Assembly: GCA_934525675.1 (NCBI GenBank)
Contig: CAKSZH010000011.1
Coordinates: 1 to 64,000, forward strand
Reading direction: 5' to 3'
DNA length: 64,000 bases
Source: an uncultured Eubacteriales bacterium
GTDB lineage: Bacteria; Bacillota; Clostridia; Oscillospirales; CAG-272
Positions 36,201 to 44,694 of this stretch are shown piece by piece. The stretch's first letter is position 1. Every line of letters starts with the position of its first letter. A program made the position numbers and the translations under genes. Under the pieces are notes generated by a model. It did no database searches, was not told the DNA's origin, and saw nothing but the letters and a program-made list of their open reading frames with translations.

Positions 36201-36384
36201 CGTGACCTATGTCATCAACACACGGGACATGAATTCCTCCGGCGTTTTGTCGGACGGCTACGAAATCCGCCAGTGCGCGGTGGAAAACAACGTGACCATG
36301 TTCACGGCGCTGGACACCGTCAAGGTTCTTTTGGACGTTTTGGAGGAGATGACCATCGGGATCTCCACCATTGACGGAGAGTGA
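33202..36384 (+). CDS. carB: Carbamoyl-phosphate synthase large subunit
   Basis: The 1060-residue enzyme makes carbamoyl phosphate from bicarbonate, ammonia and two ATP. It has the expected duplicated ATP-grasp halves: the first with [20 protein letters not shown] at residues 14-33, the second with [20 protein letters not shown] from about 552. A C-terminal MGS-like allosteric domain covers about the last 130 residues. Length matches the family. AGGAGG precedes the start. Confidence 0.98.
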   Translation: [1060 protein letters not shown]

Positions 36385-36496
36385 CGCCCCGCAGGAAGAC
36401 CGGAAACACGGGAAAAGCAACAACAAACCGGCAGATCCGGACAGCCGGCAGACGCCGGCTCCGGAATATACAAGGAAAGGACAAAGGGTATACCGT

Positions 36497-37243
36497 ATGA
36501 AACAGGGCTTCTTCCGGGTGACGGAAAACCGTCCCCTGACTAACCCCGGAGGGGGTGGACAGATTTTTCTGATGAAGCTGGAGGGCGACACACAGGCGAT
36601 CACGCGCCCCGGGCAGTTCGTCAACCTGAAGATCGACGGGCTGTATCTCCGCCGCCCGATCTCGGTATGCGACTGTGAGGGCGATACGCTGACGCTCATC
36701 TACCGCGTGGTCGGCAAGGGAACCGAACGCATGGCGGCGGCTGTCCCCGGCGACCGCTTCGACCTTCTGACGGGTCTCGGCAACGGATACGATACACAAA
36801 AGAGCGGCGACCGTCCGCTGCTCATCGGCGGCGGAGTCGGCATCCCTCCGCTCTACCTGCTCGCAAAAAGGCTGATCGCAGAGGGCAAACACGTTTCGGT
36901 TATCCTCGGCTTCAATTCGGCGGACGAAATGTTTTTCCGCGAAGAGTTTTCCGCCCTCGGCGCGGACGTGACCGTCGCCACGGCGGACGGCTCTTACGGA
37001 GTGCGCGGCTTTGTGACCGACGCAATGCCGAAGGACGGGTACACCTACTTTTACACCTGCGGACCCGAGCCGATGGAAAAGGCGATCGACCGCGTCGCCG
37101 TGACGGGCGGACAGTTCAGCTTTGAGGAGCGCATGGGTTGCGGCTTCGGCGCCTGCATGGGCTGTTCCTGCAAGACCAAATACGGAAACAAACGCATCTG
37201 CCGCGACGGACCGGTGCTGGAAAGGGAGGAGATCATATGGTGA
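36497..37243 (+). CDS. pyrK: Dihydroorotate dehydrogenase B electron-transfer subunit
   Basis: The 248-residue protein holds FAD and one [2Fe-2S] cluster and passes electrons from dihydroorotate to NAD. It shows RPISVCD (flavin site), GGGVGIPPLYLLAK (NAD site) and cluster cysteines in GCGFGACMGCSCK plus a fourth in RICRDGP. AAGGG lies 8 bases before ATG 36497; an upstream extension to 36371 is low-complexity and unlikely. It overlaps pyrD. Confidence 0.95.
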   Translation: MKQGFFRVTENRPLTNPGGGGQIFLMKLEGDTQAITRPGQFVNLKIDGLYLRRPISVCDCEGDTLTLIYRVVGKGTERMAAAVPGDRFDLLTGLGNGYDTQKSGDRPLLIGGGVGIPPLYLLAKRLIAEGKHVSVILGFNSADEMFFREEFSALGADVTVATADGSYGVRGFVTDAMPKDGYTYFYTCGPEPMEKAIDRVAVTGGQFSFEERMGCGFGACMGCSCKTKYGNKRICRDGPVLEREEIIW

Positions 37244-38148
37244 ACACAAGCGTTACGCTGTCGGGCATCCGGCTCGACAACCCCGTGATCCCCGCGTCGG
37301 GCACCTTCGGATACGGATACGAATTCGCGGAGCTGTATGACATCAACTGTCTCGGCAGTCTCAGCTTCAAGGGCACGACGCGGGAAGCGCGCTTCGGCAA
37401 CCCAACGCCGCGCATTGCCGACTGCGAGGCGGGAATGCTCAACTCGGTCGGGCTTCAGAATCCCGGCGTGGAGGCGGTGCTCTCCCGGGAGTTGCCGCGC
37501 CTGCGTGCCTGCTTTCACAAGCCGGTCGTGGCAAACGTCAGCGGCTTTTCGGTGGACGAATACACAGAGACCTGCCGCCTCCTTGACGGGGAAGACTGTA
37601 TCGGCTGGTTTGAGGTCAATATCTCCTGCCCCAATGTTCACGGCGGCGGAATGAGCTTCGGCACCTCGCCGGGAGCCGCGGCAGAGGTGACAAGAGCCGT
37701 CCGTGCGGCGGTGACAAAGCCGGTCTACATCAAGCTGTCCCCCAATGTAACCGACATTGTTGCAATCGCAAAAGCGTGCGAGGATGCCGGCGCCGACGGG
37801 ATCAGCATGATCAATACCCTGATGGGAATGCGGATCGACTTTGCCCGGCGCAAGCCGGTGCTGGCAAACCGTTCGGGCGGATATTCCGGTCCCGCGATCA
37901 AGCCGGTCGCCCTGTCCATGGTGTACCGCGTTTACGAAGCGGTGCGCATCCCGATCATCGGAATGGGCGGGATTTCGACGGCGGAGGACGTGATCGAAAT
38001 GATGCTTGCCGGTGCGACGGCGGTGGAGGTCGGTGCGGCGAATCTCGTCGATCCCTTTGCCTCTAAGAAGATCGTGGACGATTTGCCCCGCGTCATGGAA
38101 AAGTACGGAATCGAACATCTTACGGATATCATAGGAGGAGCACACTGA
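37237..38148 (+). CDS. pyrD: Dihydroorotate dehydrogenase B catalytic subunit (type 1B)
   Basis: It oxidises dihydroorotate to orotate with FMN. The 303-residue protein has GTFGYGYEFAELYD, the substrate-site Asn and catalytic Cys in VNISCPNVHGGG, and IIGMGGISTAEDV for FMN phosphate. Its neighbour pyrK confirms the NAD-linked type 1B enzyme. It starts inside the last codons of pyrK behind AAAGGGAGGA. Confidence 0.97.
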   Translation: MVNTSVTLSGIRLDNPVIPASGTFGYGYEFAELYDINCLGSLSFKGTTREARFGNPTPRIADCEAGMLNSVGLQNPGVEAVLSRELPRLRACFHKPVVANVSGFSVDEYTETCRLLDGEDCIGWFEVNISCPNVHGGGMSFGTSPGAAAEVTRAVRAAVTKPVYIKLSPNVTDIVAIAKACEDAGADGISMINTLMGMRIDFARRKPVLANRSGGYSGPAIKPVALSMVYRVYEAVRIPIIGMGGISTAEDVIEMMLAGATAVEVGAANLVDPFASKKIVDDLPRVMEKYGIEHLTDIIGGAH

Positions 38149-38858
38149 TGGGAAAAGACGTAATCATTGCCTGCGATTTTGCGGGCAGGGAAGAAACCAT
38201 GCGCTTCCTCAGCCGGTTCGGCGAGGAAAAGCCGTTTCTCAAGATCGGCATGGAGCTGTTTTACGCTGCGGGACCGGATATGGTAAGGGAAATCAAGAGC
38301 CTCGGATACCGCGTGTTTCTGGATCTCAAGCTGCACGATATTCCGAATACCGTCAAAAAGGCGATGGCGGTGCTCTCGGAGCTTCGGGTGGATATGTGCA
38401 ACCTGCACGCGGCGGGAACCCGCGCCATGATGGAAGCGGCGCTCGAAGGGCTGACCCGTCCCGACGGTAGCCGTCCGTTGCTCATCGCCGTGACCCAGCT
38501 GACCTCGACGAGCGAGGAGCGTATGAAGAACGAACTGCTCATCGACGCGCCCATTGACGAGGTGGTCATGCGCTACGCGGAAAACGCTCGCGCGGCGGGG
38601 CTGGACGGTGTGGTCTGCTCACCTCTGGAATCCCCCAAGGTACACGCCGCCTGCGGGAAGGATTTTCTCACCGTTACGCCGGGGATCCGGTTTGCCGCGG
38701 CGGGCGGGTTCTCCAATGTCGGCGATCAGGTGCGGGTGACCACGCCTGCCGACGCGAAGAAGCTCGGCTCGGATTACATTGTGGTCGGCAGACCCATTAC
38801 CGCCGCCGAGGATCCTGTCACCGCATACCGCCGCGCGATCGCGGAGTTTACCGACTGA
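38148..38858 (+). CDS. pyrF: Orotidine 5'-phosphate decarboxylase
   Basis: This enzyme performs the last step, OMP to UMP. The 236-residue protein shows VFLDLKLHDIPNTV with the catalytic Lys and Asp residues, and DYIVVGRPITAAEDP for phosphate. Start and the pyrD stop share one base (TGATG), so the two are coupled. GGAGGAG precedes it. Confidence 0.97.
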   Translation: MGKDVIIACDFAGREETMRFLSRFGEEKPFLKIGMELFYAAGPDMVREIKSLGYRVFLDLKLHDIPNTVKKAMAVLSELRVDMCNLHAAGTRAMMEAALEGLTRPDGSRPLLIAVTQLTSTSEERMKNELLIDAPIDEVVMRYAENARAAGLDGVVCSPLESPKVHAACGKDFLTVTPGIRFAAAGGFSNVGDQVRVTTPADAKKLGSDYIVVGRPITAAEDPVTAYRRAIAEFTD

Positions 38859-38945
38859 CACGCCGGGAAACGGATTGCCGGACGGTTCGGGAGCCGGATC
38901 CCAAAAAATAAAATCTGTACTGAAACGACAAAGGAGTATCAAGAT

Positions 38946-39593
38946 ATGGAAGCACGGGAAATGAAAATTGCGGAAGACCTTCTTTCGATCCGGGCGGTAT
39001 TCTTCCGTCCCAACGAGCCGTTTACATGGGCGAGCGGCATCAAAAGCCCCGTCTATTGCGACAACCGCCTCACCCTGACCGCTCCCGCCGTCCGGAACGA
39101 CGTGGAGACCGGGCTTGCGGAGCTGATCCGCGAAAATTACCCCACCGCCGAGGTGCTGATGGGTACCTCCACCGCGGGCATCGCGCACGCCGCGATCACC
39201 GCACATCTGCTCGGAATGCCGATGGGATACGTCCGCTCGGGTGCAAAGGACCATGGCAGAGGAAATCAGATTGAGGGCAAGCTGGAAAAGGGACAGCGCG
39301 TTGTGGTGGTGGAGGACCTCATTTCCACCGGCGGCAGTGTGCTGGAGGTCGTCAATGTCCTCAGAGAAGCGGGTGCCGAGGTGCTCGGCATCGTGTCCAT
39401 CTTCACCTACGGCATGAAGAAGGGCAGGGAACGCCTTGCCGCCGCCGGTGTCCGGAACATCAGCCTGACCAATTTCGACTGCGTTGCCGAGGTCGCCGCG
39501 AAGACGGGCTACATCCGCCCCGAGGACGTGAAGCGTCTCATCGCGTTCCGCAACAATCCCTCCGACGAATCCTGGATCGGAGGCGGCAGATGA
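38946..39593 (+). CDS. pyrE: Orotate phosphoribosyltransferase
   Basis: This enzyme joins orotate to PRPP giving OMP. The 215-residue protein has the PRPP motif VVVVEDLISTGGS near residue 120 and FTWASGIKSPVYCDNR near the N-terminus. AAAGGAG precedes ATG. An 87-bp gap separates it from pyrF, and it overlaps pyrB by 4 bp. Confidence 0.97.
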   Translation: MEAREMKIAEDLLSIRAVFFRPNEPFTWASGIKSPVYCDNRLTLTAPAVRNDVETGLAELIRENYPTAEVLMGTSTAGIAHAAITAHLLGMPMGYVRSGAKDHGRGNQIEGKLEKGQRVVVVEDLISTGGSVLEVVNVLREAGAEVLGIVSIFTYGMKKGRERLAAAGVRNISLTNFDCVAEVAAKTGYIRPEDVKRLIAFRNNPSDESWIGGGR

Positions 39594-40540
39594 GAAGCCT
39601 CACGGACATCCGCGAGCTGTCCGCGGACGAGCTTGACGGACTGATCGCGGTCGCAAACGATATCATTGAAAACCCAAAGAAGTACAGCGAGGCGTGCCGC
39701 GGCAAAAAGCTGGCAACGCTGTTCTTCGAGCCGTCCACCAGAACCCGCCTCAGCTTCGAGGCGGCAATGTACGAGCTCGGCGGAAATGTGCTGTCGGTCG
39801 CGTCCGCCGCGTCCTCCTCCGCTTCAAAGGGGGAGAGCGTCGCGGATACGGCAAGGGTCGTTTCCTGTTACGCGGACATCATCGCCATGCGTCACCCAAA
39901 AGAGGGCGCGCCGCTGGTCGCCTCCATGCATGCGACGGTGCCGGTCATCAACGCCGGGGACGGCGGTCACAACCACCCGACTCAGACGCTTGCCGATCTT
40001 CTGACCATTCAGCGTGAGAAGGGAAGGCTCGGAAATCTGACCGTCGGGCTTTGCGGCGACCTCAAGTTCGGCAGAACGGTGCATTCTCTTATCGCAGCCC
40101 TGTCGCGCTACGAGGGTGTGCGCTTTGTGCTCATTTCGCCCGACGAGCTGAAGCTTCCGAGCTATGTCAAGAAGGATATTCTGAAGAAAAACAACATTGA
40201 CTACGTGCAGACCTCCGATCTTTCCTCCGTCATGCCGGAGCTTGACGTGCTCTACATGACGCGGGTCCAGAGGGAACGCTTCTTCAACGAGGAGGATTAC
40301 CTCCGTCTGCGCGACAGCTACATCCTGACACCCGACAAGCTGAAGAATGCAAAATCCGATCTCGCCATTCTGCATCCGCTTCCGCGTGTCAACGAGATTG
40401 CGGTCGCCATCGACGACGATCCCCGTGCCTGCTATTTCAAGCAGGTGCTCTACGGCAAGTATATGCGTATGGCTCTGATCCTCAAACTTTTGGACATCCG
40501 CGTGCCGGATGCCGCCGACGGGAAGGAGGTGCGCGCATGA
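39590..40540 (+). CDS. pyrB: Aspartate carbamoyltransferase catalytic subunit
   Basis: This is the committed step of the pathway. The 316-residue protein carries the carbamoyl-phosphate motif FFEPSTRTRLSFE near residue 45 and VINAGDGGHNHPTQTLADLL. ATGA overlaps at both ends couple it to pyrE and pyrI. Confidence 0.98.
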   Translation: MRSLTDIRELSADELDGLIAVANDIIENPKKYSEACRGKKLATLFFEPSTRTRLSFEAAMYELGGNVLSVASAASSSASKGESVADTARVVSCYADIIAMRHPKEGAPLVASMHATVPVINAGDGGHNHPTQTLADLLTIQREKGRLGNLTVGLCGDLKFGRTVHSLIAALSRYEGVRFVLISPDELKLPSYVKKDILKKNNIDYVQTSDLSSVMPELDVLYMTRVQRERFFNEEDYLRLRDSYILTPDKLKNAKSDLAILHPLPRVNEIAVAIDDDPRACYFKQVLYGKYMRMALILKLLDIRVPDAADGKEVRA

Positions 40541-40965
40541 ATATCGACGCGATCAGAAACGGAATCGTCATCGATCACATCACCGCGGGACGCGGGATGG
40601 AAATTTACCGTCTGCTTCATCTGGATTCGCTTGACTGTTCGGTTGCCATCATCAAGAACGTGACGAGCGCCAAGATGGGGAAAAAGGACATCATCAAAAT
40701 TGATGCCGACCTGCCGCTTGACATGGACATCCTCGGCTACGTCGATCCCGGCATTACGGTGGACATCATCCGGAACGGAGAGCTTGCCGAAAAGCGCCGC
40801 ATGGATCTGCCCGAACGTCTGACCAATGTCATCTTCTGCAAGAATCCCCGCTGTATCACCTCTACGGAGCAGGAATTGCCTCACGTATTCCGCCTCTCCG
40901 ACAGAGAGGGGCGCGTCTACCGCTGTCTGTACTGCGAAACCAAGGCGAAGACCGCGGAATCATAA
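40537..40965 (+). CDS. pyrI: Aspartate carbamoyltransferase regulatory subunit
   Basis: It binds nucleotides and tunes PyrB. The 142-residue protein has the N-terminal effector domain (IVIDHITAGRGMEIYRLL) and a C-terminal zinc domain with four Cys (FCKNPRC and RCLYC). Its presence means the enzyme is probably feedback-inhibited, as in enteric bacteria. Last gene of the operon. Confidence 0.97.
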   Translation: MNIDAIRNGIVIDHITAGRGMEIYRLLHLDSLDCSVAIIKNVTSAKMGKKDIIKIDADLPLDMDILGYVDPGITVDIIRNGELAEKRRMDLPERLTNVIFCKNPRCITSTEQELPHVFRLSDREGRVYRCLYCETKAKTAES

Positions 40966-41084
40966 AACTTATGTTTATCCGCCGCGGCGGCGCGGTGCCC
41001 GCCGGGAGGCTCGCGAAGCCCGTGCCGGGCGCCGCTTCGCCCCCGGATCCCGCGCCGTTCCGCGGCTCCCCCGTATTCCTCAAT

Positions 41085-41126
41085 AAAAAACGCCCGTACC
41101 TCTTTTTTCGGAGGTACGGGTTCTTT
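41085..41126. terminator. Bidirectional terminator between pyrI and plsC
   Basis: A 10-bp stem CCCGTACCTC / GAGGTACGGG (41093-41102, 41111-41120) is flanked by TTCTTT on the right and AAAAAA on the left, so it can end both the pyr operon and the minus-strand plsC. Confidence 0.9.
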
Positions 41127-41154
41127 AATTCTCTTGTTTGCCTGTATCGTTTCT

Positions 41155-42006
41155 TTATTTGTTCGCCGGCTCCGGCTTGACATCCACGTTCCCGAGACGC
41201 TCCTCGCAGGCGACCATCAGCTCTCTTGCCGCCGCACTGATTTCACGGTCGTTGTGCGTGCGGATAAATTCCTCGTCAAAGGTGCCGAGAATGTCCATAC
41301 GTACCCGCGTCGCTCTCCACGGTCCCCGGCGGTGTACATCCCGGGAGCCCGACATATGTACAACAACGACCGGTACCTTCGCCCGCTTCGCGGCAAAGAA
41401 TACGCCGTCGTGGAAGGGAAGCAGTTCCCCGGTGCGGCTTCTCGTCCCCTCCGGAAAAATACTGTAGGACAGTTCCCCCGCCTCCATTGCAAGAGATGCG
41501 TTGCGGATGGTGCGTACCGCGTTCATCGCGTTTTCCCGGTCGATCGGCAAAAACGCGCTTTCCTGCAGATACCTGCCGATCACCGGGATCGCATAGTTCT
41601 CCGGCTTGGAAATGAACGCGAGTTTGTGGCGGCGCAGTTTAACCATCATGGTCATGTGATCGTAATTGGAAAGATGATTGGATACAAGCAGGAACGTCTT
41701 TCCGGGCTTCGGCAGATGCTCGGTTCCCGTCACTGTTACCCGGACCCGCATGAAGCGGAGGGCAATGGAGTACGCCTCAATCAAAAGAAACCGGTAGAAC
41801 GGGTTCTGCGGGCGGCGATCCGGCGAGGGCGGATCCACCTTTTTAATCGCAAGCGACGCAATGATCGCAAAAAGGAAAAACAGTGTACAAAACGCGACAA
41901 CGTACCCGAAAAACAAGGGGATGGCATACAGAAAATGCATATGCGTGCAAAGCACGGTGACCGCTGCCCCCACAAGGGACAGAACGGGAATCAGAACGGA
42001 AATCAT
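41155..42006 (-). CDS. 1-acyl-sn-glycerol-3-phosphate acyltransferase (PlsC family)
   Basis: This membrane enzyme adds the second acyl chain to lysophosphatidic acid. The 283-residue protein has two N-terminal membrane helices (about 1-55), the HX4D catalytic motif at His111-Asp116 (NHLSNYD) and the FPEGTRSRTG substrate motif. GGAGG precedes ATG. It lies downstream of the TetR gene on the same strand, 10 bp apart, so the two form an operon. Confidence 0.93.
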   Translation of the reverse strand: MISVLIPVLSLVGAAVTVLCTHMHFLYAIPLFFGYVVAFCTLFFLFAIIASLAIKKVDPPSPDRRPQNPFYRFLLIEAYSIALRFMRVRVTVTGTEHLPKPGKTFLLVSNHLSNYDHMTMMVKLRRHKLAFISKPENYAIPVIGRYLQESAFLPIDRENAMNAVRTIRNASLAMEAGELSYSIFPEGTRSRTGELLPFHDGVFFAAKRAKVPVVVVHMSGSRDVHRRGPWRATRVRMDILGTFDEEFIRTHNDREISAAARELMVACEERLGNVDVKPEPANK

Positions 42007-42016
42007 GACATCCTCC

Positions 42017-42610
42017 TCATTGAACGTTGCTCTCCGGGTGGAACAGCTGCGGAATCACCCGGATTCCCTCCAGCATCAGCCCGGTAATCAGGCGCGAAAC
42101 CTCGTCAAACGGCAGCTGTTTGCCCTCCCGGATCCAATCCACGTAAACGGCGGCGGCGCCGCCGATGAAATATTCCAGCGCGGCGGATGCGGCGCTTTCC
42201 CTGCCTTCCGGGACGACGATGGAGTGCAGGATCTGATCCTTGAGCACCTTTTTAAGCTTGTCCGCAATAAAAGTATAATTGCGCATGGAGACCAGATTTT
42301 CGAAAAACTGCGGATTGCTCGCGTAGAGGGTGTTAATAAATTGAAGAAAATGCTGCGGACCGAGACTGTATTCGTCGATCATCACGTCCTCAAAAAAATA
42401 GGCGATGCTTCCGACAATCTCATCCTCCAGCTCTGAGAGAATCTCTTCGGGGCTTGTGTAATGCGAGTAAAAAGTCTTGCGGTTGATGCACGCCGCGTCC
42501 GCGATCTCCTTGACCGTGATCTGCGACAGCGGTTTCTCTTCCAGAATTTTCAGAAGCGCGGACCGGATCTCCCGCTTGGTTTTGATGACGCGTTTGTCTT
42601 CCTGATTCAT
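42017..42610 (-). CDS. TetR/AcrR-family transcriptional regulator
   Basis: The 197-residue repressor has the TetR helix-turn-helix near residues 10-55 (ITVKEIADAACINRKTFYSHY) and a helical ligand domain. ATG 42610 with GGAAGG upstream is preferred over an earlier in-frame start. It is divergent from the patatin-led lipid cluster and likely controls it and its own operon; an acyl-type ligand is a guess. A small palindrome TCACG/CGTGA lies at 42692-42707. Confidence 0.9.
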   Translation of the reverse strand: MNQEDKRVIKTKREIRSALLKILEEKPLSQITVKEIADAACINRKTFYSHYTSPEEILSELEDEIVGSIAYFFEDVMIDEYSLGPQHFLQFINTLYASNPQFFENLVSMRNYTFIADKLKKVLKDQILHSIVVPEGRESAASAALEYFIGGAAAVYVDWIREGKQLPFDEVSRLITGLMLEGIRVIPQLFHPESNVQ

Positions 42611-42691
42611 GCGCGATTCCTTCCGATGAAATTTTTGGAGAAGGTCACGGTTAAGTAACACATCCGTCCGTATCTGTCCCATAAACCCCGT

Positions 42692-42707
42692 TCACGAAAA
42701 CCCGTGA
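42692..42707. promoter_or_regulatory. Candidate TetR operator
   Basis: Inverted repeat TCACG-6-CGTGA located 4 bp before the -35 box at 42711, where a repressor would block transcription. Short palindromes occur by chance, so this is tentative. Confidence 0.3.
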
Positions 42708-42710
42708 CCG

Positions 42711-42739
42711 TTGACAACCTGTCCGGACTATGGTATATT
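42711..42739 (+). promoter_or_regulatory. Promoter of the lipid/polyketide cluster
   Basis: TTGACA at 42711-42716, a 17-base spacer and TATATT at 42734-42739 with extended TGG. It reads toward the patatin gene. Confidence 0.85.
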
Positions 42740-42807
42740 ATAAACCACAGGAGAAGAAAAAGCAACACCTGATACTTATTTTCCGTCTAAAAAATCGGAG
42801 GAAAATC

Positions 42808-43668
42808 GTGAGCGAGAATAAAATCGGACTGGTTCTGGAGGGCGGTGCGCTCCGCGGCGTGTTTACCGCGGGGGTGCTCGATTACCTCATGGAGGCGGGG
42901 GTGACGTTCCCGTATGTCGTCGGCGTTTCCGCCGGCGCGGGAAACGCCGCGGACTTCGTTTCCGGGCAGATCGGCAGAACCCTGCGCGTCATTACGCATG
43001 AGAACGCCGACCCGTACTACGGCCTCGGTCAGCTTTACCGGAGCGGTACTCTGCTTGACCTGGACATTATGACATATGAATATTCCTACCGCCAGATCCC
43101 GTTTGATTTCGGCACGTATTTTTCTTCGCCGACCGAATGTGAGTTTGTGGTTGCCAACTGCGAAACGGGGCTTGCGGAGTATCGCAGTGCGGACGAATCG
43201 GAGGAACGGCTGCTTGCCCTGTGCAAGGCGTCCTGCTCCATCCCGCTCATCTGCAAGCCGGTCATCATCGACGGTAACTACTTCCTTGATGGCAGCCTCA
43301 TCGACTCGGTTCCCGTCGCCCACACGCTGGAAAAATGCGACAAGGCGGTCGTGGTCCTGACCCGGTACGGCGATCAGCCTCCTACCGACTACGCGCGCAT
43401 CCGGTCACTGCTCAACATCAGTTACCGTTCGCGCTTCCCGAAACTGGTGGACGCCATGCTCCGCCGTAAGGAGGTCTACGCCCGGCAGATGGCACAGCTT
43501 GAAGCCTATGAAAGAGAGGGCAGAGCATTTGTTATCCGTCCCGAGAGCATGAGCATCAGTCATTTTGAAAACAATACGGAAAAAATCGGCGTGTTCTATC
43601 GCCACGGTAAAGAGGTCATGGAAAAGCACATGAACGATTTGCGGGCATTTCTGGAGGGCAGGGCATGA
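42808..43668 (+). CDS. Patatin-like phospholipase
   Basis: This serine lipase of the patatin family (286 residues) has the oxyanion motif GGALRG near residue 13, the nucleophile Ser41 in GVSAGA and the catalytic Asp161 in DGSLIDSVP. It should release fatty acids from phospholipids or similar esters. GTG 42808 with GGAGG 6 bases ahead is chosen. Its stop overlaps the next gene by 4 bp (ATGA). Confidence 0.93.
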   Translation: MSENKIGLVLEGGALRGVFTAGVLDYLMEAGVTFPYVVGVSAGAGNAADFVSGQIGRTLRVITHENADPYYGLGQLYRSGTLLDLDIMTYEYSYRQIPFDFGTYFSSPTECEFVVANCETGLAEYRSADESEERLLALCKASCSIPLICKPVIIDGNYFLDGSLIDSVPVAHTLEKCDKAVVVLTRYGDQPPTDYARIRSLLNISYRSRFPKLVDAMLRRKEVYARQMAQLEAYEREGRAFVIRPESMSISHFENNTEKIGVFYRHGKEVMEKHMNDLRAFLEGRA

Positions 43669-44333
43669 AAACGCTCCGGAAAATCGGCAACGCAATCCTC
43701 ACGGGACTTCTTCACGCAGTATTCTTCCTCTGGGGAGGCGTGACGCGGCTTTTGTATTTCCCGCGCGTGGAGTGGACGGACAAATCCGCCAAAGACGCAA
43801 TGAAGCAGGGCGCGATCCTCATCTCCAACCACAAAAGCCACAAGGACGGCTTCTTTATCCCGCAGATGCTTCCCGCAAAACGCATTTATGTGCTGGTCAC
43901 GCGGAAGTGGTATGACAAGAAGGGGCTGAATCCCATCTTCCGCCGTCTCAGATATATTCCGATCGACTTAAATTCCCCCGACGGCGACAGCGAATGGATG
44001 CAGAAAACCGAGGAGGTTCTGAAAAAAGGACACAGCGTCCTCATCTTCCCGGAGGGAAAACTGGAAAAGGATGAGGTACCGGAGCCGTTCCATGCGGGAT
44101 TTCTGCTTCCCGCAAGGCATCTGGATGTCCCCGTGATCCCCATGGCGACCGTGGGTACATACCGCCCGTTTCACCGTCAGATACTCCGTATCGGCTCCCC
44201 CTTCACCCCGGCGCTCCACGAAAAGGGTCGCCTCTCGCAGGTGCTCGGCGCCGCCTCGGAGGACTGCAAAAATCGCGTGTTTTCGCTCCGCGACGGAAAA
44301 ACACTTCCCGCGGACGACCGCGTGGGCGTGTGA
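43665..44333 (+). CDS. Lysophospholipid acyltransferase, PlsC-like
   Basis: The 222-residue protein has an N-terminal hydrophobic segment, HX4D as NHKSHKD near residue 56 and FPEGKLEKDE. It should transfer an acyl chain to a lysolipid or related acceptor. Coupled to the patatin gene, it suggests a deacylation-reacylation pair that remodels lipids. Confidence 0.9.
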   Translation: MKTLRKIGNAILTGLLHAVFFLWGGVTRLLYFPRVEWTDKSAKDAMKQGAILISNHKSHKDGFFIPQMLPAKRIYVLVTRKWYDKKGLNPIFRRLRYIPIDLNSPDGDSEWMQKTEEVLKKGHSVLIFPEGKLEKDEVPEPFHAGFLLPARHLDVPVIPMATVGTYRPFHRQILRIGSPFTPALHEKGRLSQVLGAASEDCKNRVFSLRDGKTLPADDRVGV

Positions 44334-44406
44334 CGCCCCCCGATTACTTTGTTTTGCAACCCATGCAAATAAATTAAGATTGAATCGAAAGAAAGGAACC
44401 AAGGCT

Positions 44407-44655
44407 ATGAACGAACAGGAAATCGCAACCAAGATCAAGGAGCTGCTTTGCAGCAATCTCGGAATTGACGCGGATGCTCTCACCGATGACATCCCGCTTT
44501 TCAGCGACGGTATCGGACTCGACTCCATCGACTCGCTTGAGATCATTGCCGCGATCGACGAGACCTTCGGCGTTTCCATGACGGGTGTCGGCAAAGAGCC
44601 GTTCTACAACGTCAAGAGCCTTGCCGCTTACGTTGCGGCGCACATGGCAAACTGA
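44407..44655 (+). CDS. Acyl carrier protein
   Basis: The 82-residue acidic protein has the phosphopantetheine site Ser40 in GLDSIDSLEI, matching the ACP signature DS[IL]. It carries growing acyl chains by thioester. The text ETFGVSMTGVGKEPFYNV is less like housekeeping AcpP than usual, so it may be dedicated to this cluster. AAGG precedes ATG 44407. Confidence 0.93.
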   Translation: MNEQEIATKIKELLCSNLGIDADALTDDIPLFSDGIGLDSIDSLEIIAAIDETFGVSMTGVGKEPFYNVKSLAAYVAAHMAN

Positions 44656-44663
44656 CGGGGAAA

Positions 44664-44694
44664 GGGGGCTGCCGCAATTTTTGTGACAGCCCCC
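44664..44694. other. Intergenic hairpin after the ACP gene
   Basis: An 8-bp stem GGGGGCTG / CAGCCCCC with a 15-base loop and no T-run. It may cap the ACP mRNA or partly terminate, which would raise ACP levels relative to the enzymes. Confidence 0.5.

Noticed and set aside
36371..36496. N-terminal extension of pyrK
   Set aside because: The added residues are low-complexity, overlap carB, and a good ribosome site supports ATG 36497.
33043..36699. Very long open frame on the minus strand opposite carB (and a similar one at 7174-10803)
   Set aside because: These are shadows of GC-rich coding genes; the plus-strand frames encode clear families and the minus frames resemble none.
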